From Phaseolus vulgaris (lineage: Eukaryota; Streptophyta; Magnoliopsida; Fabales; Fabaceae), in the NCBI RefSeq assembly GCF_000499845.2, contig NC_023753.2:2480001-2544000 (forward strand): a DNA stretch of 64,000 bases, in the 5' to 3' direction. How positions within the stretch are numbered: position 1 is the stretch's first letter; every line of letters begins with the position of its first letter. A model generated the notes under the pieces. The model was not told where the DNA came from and ran no database searches. It was given only the letters and a program-made list of their open reading frames with translations. Shown here one piece after another: positions 1 through 10,065 of this stretch. Position numbers and translations under genes: made by a program.

Positions 1-239
1 TGTCTTGGCTAGAACATTTTCGCGCCCACCATGGGACATGTAAAATTATCATGCACCATTCTTAGTAATGCAAATGATAGGAAGGACTATGACACAAAAG
101 AAAGGGGAGATAATACGTCTAATCTTGGATGAGAAATATCGCAAAGCTTCATGTTTAAGTTATGTACTTTTTTTATTATAGATTTTTACATTTTGTTTTT
201 ATAAGGTTTTTAATGTGGCATAATGAAAGTAATTATCAT

Positions 240-420
240 TTGTTTATCATGTGTTGTTAACATTTTCAGTGAAACCATATCGCATTGGTGGAGGAGTAAG
301 AAGGGAAGCATATCGTTTGGGAATTTGGAGGTTGTGGTATCATGAGCCGAACTTGATATTGTCATGAACAGATTAGGAGGAGCCCCCCTCGTTTCCTGAA
401 GGTTGAATCACTAGAGCTTG
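240..420 (+). mobile_element. Decayed end of a Ty3/Gypsy-like pol (integrase C-terminus)
   Basis: The frame starting at 275 reads PYRIGGGVRREAYRLG. This resembles the C-terminal tail of plant Ty3/Gypsy integrases, where a G-P-Y-R-I stretch is followed by G-A-Y-(R/K)-L before the end of pol. The frame then degrades, with stops in all frames after about 340, so this is a relic and not a functional polyprotein. The minisatellites that follow on the same strand fit a 3' untranslated region or LTR. The match is by eye to a short motif, so the family assignment is moderate and the boundaries are approximate. Confidence 0.45.
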
Positions 421-497
421 AGGGGAGACCATTAGGAGCTCATCCAAATTCCGACCAACCTCGAGTTGGTAAGAACACCTTACATGAAGAAAAACCT

Positions 498-1000
498 ATT
501 AAGAAGACCATGCAATGTATGATGAGATATCCTCATTTTGACTGGGTAAGAAACCGATATTGTTCGGTTACAATATCAAAATCATTAAGAAGATCATGCA
601 CTGCATGATGAGATCTCTTCAGTTTAACTGAGTGGGATACCGATCTTGTTCAGTTAAAATATTAATTATTAAGAAGGTCATGCATTGCATGACGAAACCT
701 CACCGGTCTTAATTGGGTGGGGTGCCGACATCGCTCGGTCCAATTTGTGAAGGAAATGCCGATCTCACTCAATCCAATTGGTAAGTTTTAAATCATATCT
801 ATACCAGGTAAAGGAAATGTCGACTTTTCTTGGTGCGGTTTGTGAGGGAAATTCCCATCTCACTCGGTCTAGTTTGTAAGTTTTAAATCATATTTATAGT
901 AGGTAAAGGAAATGCTGACCTATCAGGTGGAAGAAATGTCGACCTCGCTTGGTCAAGTTTGTAAGTTTTAAATCATATATATAAAAGGGTTAAACACGTG
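498..1000 (+). repeat. Two runs of imperfect ~85-95 bp direct repeats
   Basis: Three copies of a unit opening with ATTAAGAAG(A/G)(C/T)CATGCA begin near 498, 584 and 668 and end in GATATTGTTCGGTT-like or GACATCGCTCGGTC-like sequence. A second run shares GTAAGTTTTAAATCATAT at about 781, 876 and 961, each copy preceded by a (C/T)CTCGCTTGGTC or CTCACTCGGTC variant. These are probably internal repeats of the LTR or 3' region of the retroelement whose pol relic lies just upstream. No coding potential is seen. Confidence 0.6.
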
Positions 1001-1304
1001 GATGAAGGCAGCAAAAATAATGGTCGATGGGATGTGTTCAAAGATAATAATAGGGTGTGAACATCAAGAAGTGCTTGCATAAGAAAGTCCAGTAGCATTT
1101 GTGCCATCATTGAGCCGATCTCACTGCATGGGCGATAAAAGGGGCTGATATCAAAAGCTTATTAAGCCTCATTGGCTTATGCCTGAGGTTAAGGGGTTGT
1201 AGGTCATGGGCCGATCAAGATGAGGCTGAGGGAAGCATAAGCCGATCATGCTAGAAGGACGTGTTGAAGGCCTGTTTAGCCTCATTGGCTCATGTTTGAG
1301 GCTG

Positions 1305-1542
1305 AGGGGCTGTGAGGTCATGGGCTAATTACTCAGGGGCTGTGAGGTCATGGGTTGATTACTCAGGGGTTGTGAGGTCATGGGCTGATTGCTCAGGGGC
1401 TGAGGTCATGGGCCGATCACTCAGGGGTCGTGAGGTCATGGGCCGATCATTCAGGGGCTGTGAGGTCATGGGCCGATCACTCCGGGACTATGAAGTTACG
1501 GGTCGATCACTGAGGAACTGTGAGGTCATGGGCCGATCCAAT
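1305..1542 (+). repeat. 30-bp minisatellite, eight units
   Basis: Eight adjacent units of about 30 bp share the core GAGGTCATGGGCCGATCACT. Units begin at 1305, 1335, 1365, 1395, 1423, 1453, 1483 and 1513. The fourth is 28 bp, which shifts the reading frame inside the array. A diverged single copy occurs near 1190-1220. The open frame across the array reflects a period divisible by three and is not evidence of a protein. Confidence 0.85.
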
Positions 1543-2070
1543 TAATATATTATAACAGTTTAATCCAAGAAATTAATGACGATACCCGCAGAATCTTCAT
1601 AAAGAATAAAATGTGAAATTAGCGAAGGTGTGGGGTTACGAGAATTTATGAAGGAATTAAGTCATGAAAGAGAACAATTACAAAAAAAAAAGGACAAGAG
1701 AAAAGTTTTCTATAAAAAAGGAGGGAGGACCAGGAAAGGGGACAAAAATGGAAAACCATTGTTTTCGAATACCTTTGATGCTCTAGCTAAAGTTCCTTTA
1801 TTGTCTGTCTTGGCTAGAACAATACCTCCTAATTCTCTTAATTGTTAAAGTCATGTTCAAGCAATCCCTCGTAATACTCATACATTAATCCTATTAGCGA
1901 TTCTAACCATCCAGTCATTACAATTATGCAGTTTGAGTAAAGCTAGCATATTGTCCGTATTTAGTTGGAATCTCTTTCAATCAAATAAATGGCATCCACT
2001 CACTCTAATTCACAGTAAAAATAATTTGGAAAAGTGCAAAAGGTTAAGCAAGAGAAAAAGAGTGACTGAC

Positions 2071-2836
2071 CTGGATCATCCGCACATCTGGCAGAATGAA
2101 TTCTGTCAGTGCAATAACACCTGAAAGTGAACATAGCTGAATCGAAACCGCACCTCCCTCCGCTGCTGTTGCAGAGGGTGCAGTTACCCGCAGTCCACGA
2201 CAGCAAGAACCCTTTTCTCAAAGCTTCACCAACCCCTTCTAATCCATCTTCCACCACCGTATCCACCACCTCACCCTTGCAATTCTTTGCCACCAAGCTT
2301 ATATTTTTATCCCTTTTATCCAATGCCAAAACCGAACTCGTTTCGTTTTCTGCAGAACACCCAACTCTCTGCTCGTCAAGCGAAGGTGCGTCACAGCCGT
2401 AGAACAATACCACATCCATTTGATTCGGAGCAACACGTAACACGTTAGTAGGAGGAAGAGTGAGATTCTGAGTTGGAGCAAGACAAGCTTTGGTGGTGTT
2501 TGATTGCAAGGTTGAGAAGGCAGCATTGGAGACTCGCAGGGATTGGTTTTGGTAGAAAATTTGACGAATGAAGTATTGGGTGTGAGAGAGATTGAGGATA
2601 GGGAAGCCATGTGGAGAACAAGAGATTGCAAAACCAGGGCTCCCACAATAAGGTTCTTGTGTTCCTTGGATGTAAAAAGGAAAGGTTATAGTTTGGGTGT
2701 TGTTGGGGCAGGTTTTGGGTGCACATGCAGTGAATTTAGGGTCGACTTGAGAGGAAGTGATTTGGGCAAGGAGGTGGAAGATGATGATGCAGGAATGGGT
2801 GATGGGAGAAGAGAGGGGGTTTTGAATGGAAATCAT
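2071..2836 (-). CDS. LRK10L/WAK-associated receptor ectodomain, first exon
   Basis: The start at 2836 opens a frame with a hydrophobic N-terminal segment (about residues 14-30) that fits a signal peptide. A cysteine-rich GUB_WAK_bind-like region follows, about residues 35-105, including CAPKTCPNNT, FPFYI and CGSPGFAISC. A WAK_assoc-like region at about 145-255 ends in CTLCNSSGGRCGF and FRCYCTD. Several N-x-S/T sites fit an apoplastic domain. At 2071 the codon for Gly256 meets a good donor (CCAG followed by GTCAGT), so the 255 residues are exon 1; read-through stops after 22 more codons. In the known family a transmembrane segment and a Ser/Thr kinase follow on later exons. None is visible from 2070 to 1 on the minus strand, which holds retroelement sequence instead. 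It is either a receptor kinase with its kinase beyond the left edge or a truncated locus. Such receptors act at the plasma membrane in wall sensing or defence. Confidence 0.8.
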
Positions 2837-2981
2837 TGAAATGTAACAAAGATTATGAACAGAGAGAAAAAGGATTTGTATGTCACTTCTTCTCTCCCTC
2901 TTAACTTTGAATTAATAATCTCAACAAACAAAGGATATTTCTTTATTGAGATGGGTCCCTCCAATAGACAAGTCCAACAAG

Positions 2982-2987
2982 TTGACC
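2982..2987 (+). promoter_or_regulatory. W-box upstream of the receptor exon
   Basis: TTGACC lies about 145 bp upstream of the minus-strand start codon, within the presumed promoter. W-boxes bind WRKY factors and are common at defence-related receptors. A single hexamer is weak evidence. Confidence 0.25.
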
Positions 2988-2989
2988 GA

Positions 2990-5239
2990 TTGTAAAAAAA
3001 ATGTTTTATCAACTTGTTACTGTCTAAGTCTCTTCTTTAACTGGTTTTGGACATGCTGGCAAAATAAGAAAGATTGATGATGGGTTTTAATTAACTTAAG
3101 TTCTGAATTTCCTATCTACTTCTTCGAATCCTCATTTTGTAACCTTTTCCATAACTTAAGTTTGTATTTAATTTTTTTCAAATTTTGACTAAAAAAACTT
3201 AATTTTTTTATTGCATAGAAATATAAAGAAATTTTTTCAAACTTACTGTTGAATAAAACTGTAAAAAATTGTGTCAAGGACATTGTAATAGAAAACTATT
3301 TATCTTAATTAACATATTTTTTTGTGAATTGCTTTCTACCTATAGCGTCTAAAATTTGTGTTCATTGCTAGTTAACTGAAAAAAAATAATAGTGCAAAGA
3401 AAATAGAGTAGATATGGTGGAGGTTTTTAATTCTACTTACTTGATTTTAATAAAATAGAAGAGAGAAACACGAATATTTTAAAAAGCAAATAAAAGATTA
3501 TTAAAATAAAGTAAATAAACCAAAAACTTCAGTAAAAAAAATAACTCAATTCTCAATAAGCATTAAAAAATAATTCTTTTGACAAAAATTAAATTTCAAA
3601 AAAGATAATAATAAAATACAATCTTCAACGGAGAGTTTAAGAATAAAATTTTATTGAATAGAAATCTCAAAATTCATGAAATGACAATTAAATCAACCTA
3701 AAGAAATTTAATTGTATAGGAAACAAAACAAAAAATAAATAAAAAAAAAATTAAAACTAAAAAACTCCAATACTCTATTTTTTAAACGTCAAAATTTTGA
3801 AAATCTCACATCGACTAAATATACAAATATTTCATACCATATAAGTTGTTACAAACTTTATTATAAACAATTTTACAAAGTTAAATTACTATAATATATA
3901 ATTAAAGAGATTAAGTGTCGGTAAAATTATGTTAATTGATTATATACTTATGTTTTAAAGAATGAATGTATTGAACTTATAGTTTGCTAATATAAAGTTG
4001 CATAAATTATATAAGTATGTAATTTACATTGACATCGGAAATAAGAAAGAAATTATGAAAAGTAGATGAAAGTTTGCACCATGCGTTTAAATTCAACAGA
4101 ACATTTAAAAGTAAAAAAAATCATTAAGTATTGAAATTGTTTCCAATTTATTTCTAAGTACGTTGGTAAGAGAAATAATGTGTTTTTATCTTTTTATTAA
4201 TGACATTGTGTGAGAAATTTATGTAATGGTTGGGGAGCTTGTATATATATTTTTTATAGTAGGATACCTTGTTTATTAGTATTTTGCTCTGTAATTATGA
4301 TAATAATGTAGTGAGATTTCAATTGATGATAGTATAAGTTATGATAAACTCTTGCATTGCGTAGGAGAGATATTTATTATGCATTTTAATTTTGAAATTC
4401 TCATTTCATCCTGCATGTAAATGTCAGTTTCATTAGTGGAAATTTTCCTTTCCTTTTCCTTCAAATTTTTTTCTAAAACCCCAAAGTTGTTTACCTAGTC
4501 AAAATTGGAGGGCACAAAATTTAAAATTTTGTAATAAATATTTTCTATTTAAAAAAAAAATTAGGTGCATTGCATCGATCTAAGTACTAGTTGATAGAGA
4601 GAGGAAACAAAAACACAGACGGACCCAAAGATCGTGAAAAATGAAGAAGTCATATTCCTCTGATTCATGGCAGAAAATGTAACATTCATTAAGGAAAAAA
4701 TCAATTAGGTGCTAAAAAATAAATATTCTGAAGTTTTATTTATATTATGAATGCTATGTGTTACTGCCTATATCTCCATGAGTATTGTTTTTCTTTACTA
4801 AAATAATCTTAAAACTAATAAATAAGATTGTTAATAATAAAAAATTAGTTTTTTTTTTTTTTACTTTTATGTCTGTTTTTCATGCAATTCAAATATTTAT
4901 AATTATTACTTTAACAGTTCTTCTTTCCTTATATTTTTATCATCTTTTCTAATTCTTTGATTACTTAATTCAGATAAATCACAAGTGATTATTTTCTTTA
5001 TTTTTAATTCATTTATACATGAATGAATGACAAACGACTCTAGCAGTGTTTGGTTGAGGTCGGAACACTGTTTTAAGGATTTGGAAGCTGAGAAATTGAG
5101 TGTACGGTAGTTGTTTTGGTGAAGTAAATTTGAGGTAATTTGGATGAAAGAAAGGGGAAGAGTGGAAAGTTTGACTATTAATGATGAATGATGACTGTGT
5201 CATTGACAAATTAACTGTTGCAAGAAAAAAAATTATATT
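2990..5239. other. AT-rich intergenic DNA, no gene seen
   Basis: No coding frame with recognisable protein character was found here. It contains many A and T runs and one diverged LTR-like fragment listed separately. Short frames in this stretch lack any motif. Confidence 0.6.
3793..3905 (+). mobile_element. Diverged TRIM-type LTR fragment
   Basis: The order AATCTCACATCGACTAAATA, then ATTTCATACCATATAAGT, TTACAAAC and ACAATTTTACAAAGTTAAAT parallels the LTR seen in cleaner form at 41707-41814. Both ends are eroded and no primer-binding site is seen, so it is a solo remnant. The assignment rests on motif order rather than an alignment. Confidence 0.4.
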
Positions 5240-5256
5240 ATTGGAACGATAATTAT

Positions 5257-5620
5257 TTTATTTTCAATATAAACTTTCAACATATTTAAATCATAATAGA
5301 ATTAAATAATAATAATTATATTAAGAGATAATAATTTTGATTGTATGGACGATAATAATTTTAATCGCACGAGTGATAATAATTTTTACAAGATAAAATC
5401 TCAATAGATGATGAAAATTACCACATATTTAAATAAAAACAATTATATATGTTATTTTCAAGATAAACTTTTAACATATTTAAATCATTTATATTGGGAC
5501 GATAATAATTTTGATCGCACGGGAAAATAATAAATTTTGCAGGATAAAATTTCAACAAATGATGATAATTATCACATATTTAAATACAACAGTTATATCT
5601 ATTATTTTCAGGATAAGTAT
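5257..5620. repeat. Imperfect ~200-bp tandem repeat, about two units
   Basis: The sequence ATTTTCAAGATAAACTTTTAACATATTTAAATCAT and the following GACGATAATAATTTTGATCGCACG occur in the same order in units near 5257-5450 and 5455-5620. Each continues into a CACATATTTAAATA(A/C) motif. An extra partial copy of the GATAATAATTTT element gives a ragged middle. Nothing coding is apparent. Confidence 0.6.
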
Positions 5621-5629
5621 AAATAAGTA

Positions 5630-7700
5630 AGAATATAATATATAATTGTAAAGTATCCTCCTTAGATTCCACGTATGGTCAATACTCCAACTATCAAGTG
5701 GGCAAGAACATAAACCTTTATGGGCTTTAGATCCTTGATTTTGGTTCCTCAAGGTATTAATGTGTCATATTATGGTAACTTTCCGCAAGATCTGAATATC
5801 ATGTATATAATCAGAGCATTTATGTAATATAATAAGGGATATTAAGCAAGTAAATTATTATAGCATTCAAAGAGGTTGAGATATTGTGCATTAAAATCAC
5901 GTTAATTTCACACTAGTAAGATTGATTCCCATAATATATTTATCCAAATTAATATTATTACACTGACATAATTATATGAGAATTTATGATAATAGTTTCA
6001 AAAATTATGGTGACCTTAGTCTTAGATCATCCACTAGGTCGAACTAATCAGTATATGACTGACGAAAACCCAAAACAGGACAGGTTCAAATTATTATAAA
6101 CCAGAAAATCATACCTTAACCATCGTTTGATAATAAGTGGAAAATAGTTTTCTAATATAAAAAATACAACATAGTAAGTTATGCATAAGAGAAAATATCA
6201 TAATATATAATCTTTCTCAATTAAAAATAATCTTGCAAATATAATGTATAAATTTGTTATTAATTGGTCTAAAGATACTCCTGCAATCACAGACATGCCT
6301 GTAACTAATAAACATTTTTTTATTGTTAATTTTATCCTAATAATTATCTAGTTTAATTTAATTTATGATTTGTTTGAAATTTTTTGAAAATAACTAATAT
6401 TATGGTGGTACAAAAGAAAATATTTAATGTTAGTTTCAAATAATACTTTACAAAATAGTTAATAAATGAAAAATATTGCTGGAAAACATAAATGGCATTG
6501 TTTAAGTTATTGCATGAAAACAATCTACATTAAATGTCCATGAAACATTTTTACTTACTTGCAAGCTTCTTTTAGTAAACAATGCAGTACAATCATATTA
6601 TTGAATATAATTATTTTCCAATTACAACACTTAGATTAATTTTTTCACATTACAATTTCAATTCAAAGATATTAAGATTCAAATTGAAAATCTTAATTGT
6701 TCATAACACCAATACAAAATTGTAACATCAAATTACATAAAAAATCAATTGCACAATGCTTACAAAACCACTTCAATTATCATTAACTTCAATTTTTTAT
6801 ACTCTCATTTACTCTCTTTTTTGTCTTGTAAATTTTTCATGTAAAATTATAAAATCAAATAAATAAAATATATTTATTTAATAAATAGTGATGGAGTTTT
6901 TTATACCAACTCTTCTCTTTTTTATATAAGAAGAAAATTACATATATAAATTAATTTAAAACCATGTAAAAATAAATGAACAATTATTATAAAAATATTT
7001 GATTTTTTCTTGATCTTAAAAAATAATAAACACATAAAAAATTATCTATTTAAAATTCACACATACAACCAATATGTAAATGTTCGTTATTTATAATGTC
7101 ATTTAACAGTTTTATGTCATACAAATAAATTTATCAACCTTTATATTTATGCATGAACTATGTGTTGGTAGTAAGAAAAAAATCAAAAAATTTAACTTGT
7201 TATTTTTAACATAGTAATGAATCAAATTGAATATGAAATTTGAAGAATTTAATCTAACTATTGTTATTGAAAAATAATTACATTTATATTTTATAATTAT
7301 ATGTAAATTAATTGTACAAGTGAATGCATTAGTTAGTAATGTAGAATGAGATATATAATAATTGTATTTTCGGCTGGATTGATTATGTAACTTTAATGTC
7401 AATATACTTGATGTAAAGTCTTGTTGTTTTATTAAATCTCATATAAAAATTTAAACAACATAAAGTAAGTTAATGTGAAAATTAAAGTTAACAAAAATTA
7501 TATATATATTTATTTTAGTGTAAAATTTTTATTCTTTGTTGATTTAAACTGGTTTAAAATAGTTTAACCACTCTAAATTATTTTATTTGAATTAAAAAAA
7601 AAAGTTAAATTAATTAAATATTAAATTGATAGTAATGATTTTTCTTTTTTCTTGTAAAATAAATATTAAAAAATAAATTAAAATTCTAAATAAAAAAATA
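5630..7700. other. AT-rich intergenic DNA, nothing recognised
   Basis: Long A/T tracts and frequent stops in all frames. A 96-codon minus-strand frame near 7112-7402 is low-complexity and has no signature, so it is not called. Confidence 0.6.
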
Positions 7701-7705
7701 TATTA

Positions 7706-10055
7706 ATAAAAAATAATTATTCTTTAAATTCATCTAATTTTTTATTTACAAAATAAATTTCAATATTACTTCTCATTTTATAAATTAATTATTTAATAAT
7801 TAATATTTTTAATTTGAATTCACATTTATTTGAATTAAAATTAAACTAAAAATATTTTTGTAATTTTATGAGGTCACTTGTCCAATATTTTATGATAATT
7901 AAAGGCTGATATCGCTAATTAAAGTGAGTGATGCACAGAATGAAAATGGAGTCTATTTTAGAGCACCTGCATGCTGCATGGATGATAATTAGTAATTTGG
8001 GGTTTTTGCATTTTGCAACCTGTATAATATAAAATCTACTTGTCCCTTTTAAAATTATATTTTGGATGGTATATTTTGAAATACATTATTTTTAAATATA
8101 TTTATATTTTATTTTAATGGAAAAATATTCTTTTGATAGGAATAATATTCATCAAAACTTAAACATTCTGGAATGATAATACTATTTCATACATTAATAA
8201 TTATCTTTTAAAATATGGTGTCCAATGAGCTTTTAGCATTCTCTCTCACTCATGAACGAAAGAAGAAAATTCTCAAGACGTGCATGGTGCAATACAAAGG
8301 ATAGGAGAAGAAAAAAAAAAGTAAATTAAATATAAATATAAGAAAGAATAGTTTTATCTTTCTCACCAGGAGTATGAGTATGAGGTAGAGTTAAGTTTTA
8401 TGGGATTGAAGAATGCAAAACCCTACCATTTGAAGGTATCATAATTCGGCAATTGCTTCCTTGTACCACATCTGATTCCAGCAGAAAAGACGAAACTGTC
8501 CTTAAAATAAATTTTCAAAATATGTGTTTTAGATTTTTTTTTCCAGAACAAAATTTTATATTATGAATTTTTTTTTCTGGAATGTATTATTTTCAATTTC
8601 AGATTTTTTTTTTCCAAAACAGAATTTTATTTTTTTTTCGGATTTTTATTTCTGAAACTCTATAACCACTTTCGGATTTATTTTTTTAGAATATATTATT
8701 TTCAATTCTGGATTTTTATTTCCGAAACTAAGGACATTTTTGAAAATTAAAAAAATATTTTAAGTGTAGGTTAAAAATGATTGGGTGTAGGAAGCATTTG
8801 TCTCATAATTCTCCTGCTCTAGGCCCAATTACTAATGGCCCAATCACCAATGACCCAATTATCATCACATTCTCTGCGCTAGTTTGGAGTTAGCAAATGA
8901 CGCAATCAAATCTAGTGGAATAGATTTACTTTTCCAACGTCCATCACAACTGTTCAAAACAAACGAGATAAAAATGTTTATATTTGTAAACTAAAAGTAA
9001 AAAAATTTATTACTTTAATGTATATACGCATAGTATTCTGTGTTGTATTCTGAAGAATTTAAAATTATTTATATCTACTTATGATATAGTTTTGCATTTG
9101 CACCTATGGAAGATAAAATAGAATACCTGTTATGAGTCACAGGAATCTGACAAACCAATTAAAATAGGAGCAGTGGAGGGTAATATTATATTATCTCATT
9201 TTTTATTTACAAAATTATGATATTATCTGCTGATTATTCTATAAAACATATTAATTAATTATTCGGATGCGTGTGTTACACCTACGCAGGGCCCCTACTC
9301 CTAGATTCGATGCAAATATATTTGAAAAAAGTTTTGTTAAAACCGAATAACATCACTTCACAACTTTCTACAATAATATTATCATATTTTTAATTAAAAA
9401 TAAATATAATAAAAATATTAATTTAGTTTTTTTTTTTTTAAGAATATGTTTTTTACTTAGTGCATCTTACATTGGAGTTGATATAAAAAAATGATAAGAA
9501 AAAAAAAATGTTTCTTATCCTCTTATGTGTGTATTACATCACTTCATCTAATATATAGAGAGTTGCTCTCCCCAGACTACAATATAATGAGGTAGGATAC
9601 TAATCATGAGATTCTATCATTATTAAATTAATTGCATATAATTGGTAAAATATCGTACAATATTGCATATAATAATTGCATATAATTTGATAATTATTAT
9701 TTTCTTTGAAATTAATATAATTTATAATTTGACTCTAATTAAGATACTAATCATGAATGAATTCATACATACTTAGCTTGTATATATTTACTATACATAT
9801 GAATATACATAAGATAATAAAAACATCTTATTTCTTCTCACCATCGATACAGTTTTCTTATAATTCAAATTAATATTAAATCTTGAAATATTACAATTTT
9901 ATTATTTTTCTACCTTGAAAAGATGCTACCTATTTTCGGTATTGTTTTGGGTATTTTCATACGGATTATTAGGTCAGGTCCAATAAAACTAAATATTACT
10001 AATAATATTATGAAGAGTACTTATTATACATTACTTGTTAGTTAATAAAACTAAA
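7706..10055. repeat. Tandem duplication, copy A
   Basis: This copy shares many long blocks with 10066-12955 in the same order. Examples are TTATGAGGTCACTT, GATGCACAGAATGAAAATGG, GGGTTTTTGCATTTTGCAAC, GGATGCGTGTGTTACACCTA and, at the right end, TATTTTCATACGGATTATTA. The unit has no convincing open frame. It contains several GGCCCAAT-type motifs near 8820-8870. It is interrupted at 8448-8802 by a MITE that copy B lacks, and it also has private sequence at about 9485-9700. Confidence 0.85.
8448..8802. mobile_element. Mutator-like MITE M1 with 9-bp target duplication
   Basis: The element is flanked by TCATAATTC at 8439-8447 and 8803-8811. In duplicated copy B the corresponding site (around 10815-10835) is uninterrupted and reads ATCACAATTCTCC, so the insertion is proven by comparison within the window. 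The ends are imperfect inverted repeats: GGCAATTGCTTCC at the left and the complement of GGAAGCATTTGTC at the right. The interior has repeated GGATTT-type blocks. A 9-bp duplication fits the Mutator superfamily. Confidence 0.8.
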
Positions 10056-10065
10056 TATTATAATA

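Larger units (their letters stand above)
1..1930 (+). mobile_element. Retroelement-derived block next to the receptor exon
   Basis: This block contains the pol relic, direct repeats and minisatellite listed separately, then a purine-rich stretch (1675-1750) and a 72-codon open frame of unknown meaning ending at 1848. The 16 bp at 1-16 recur exactly at 1806-1821. The base composition is more GC-rich than the intergenic DNA to the right. I interpret the block as the 3' part of an old LTR retroelement, but no paired LTRs, terminal TG..CA or clear target duplication could be fixed, and the left end lies outside the window. Confidence 0.4.

Noticed and set aside
1312..1545. 77-codon frame over the 30-bp minisatellite
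   Set aside because: The product is only the repeat translated in two frames; one 28-bp unit breaks the period.
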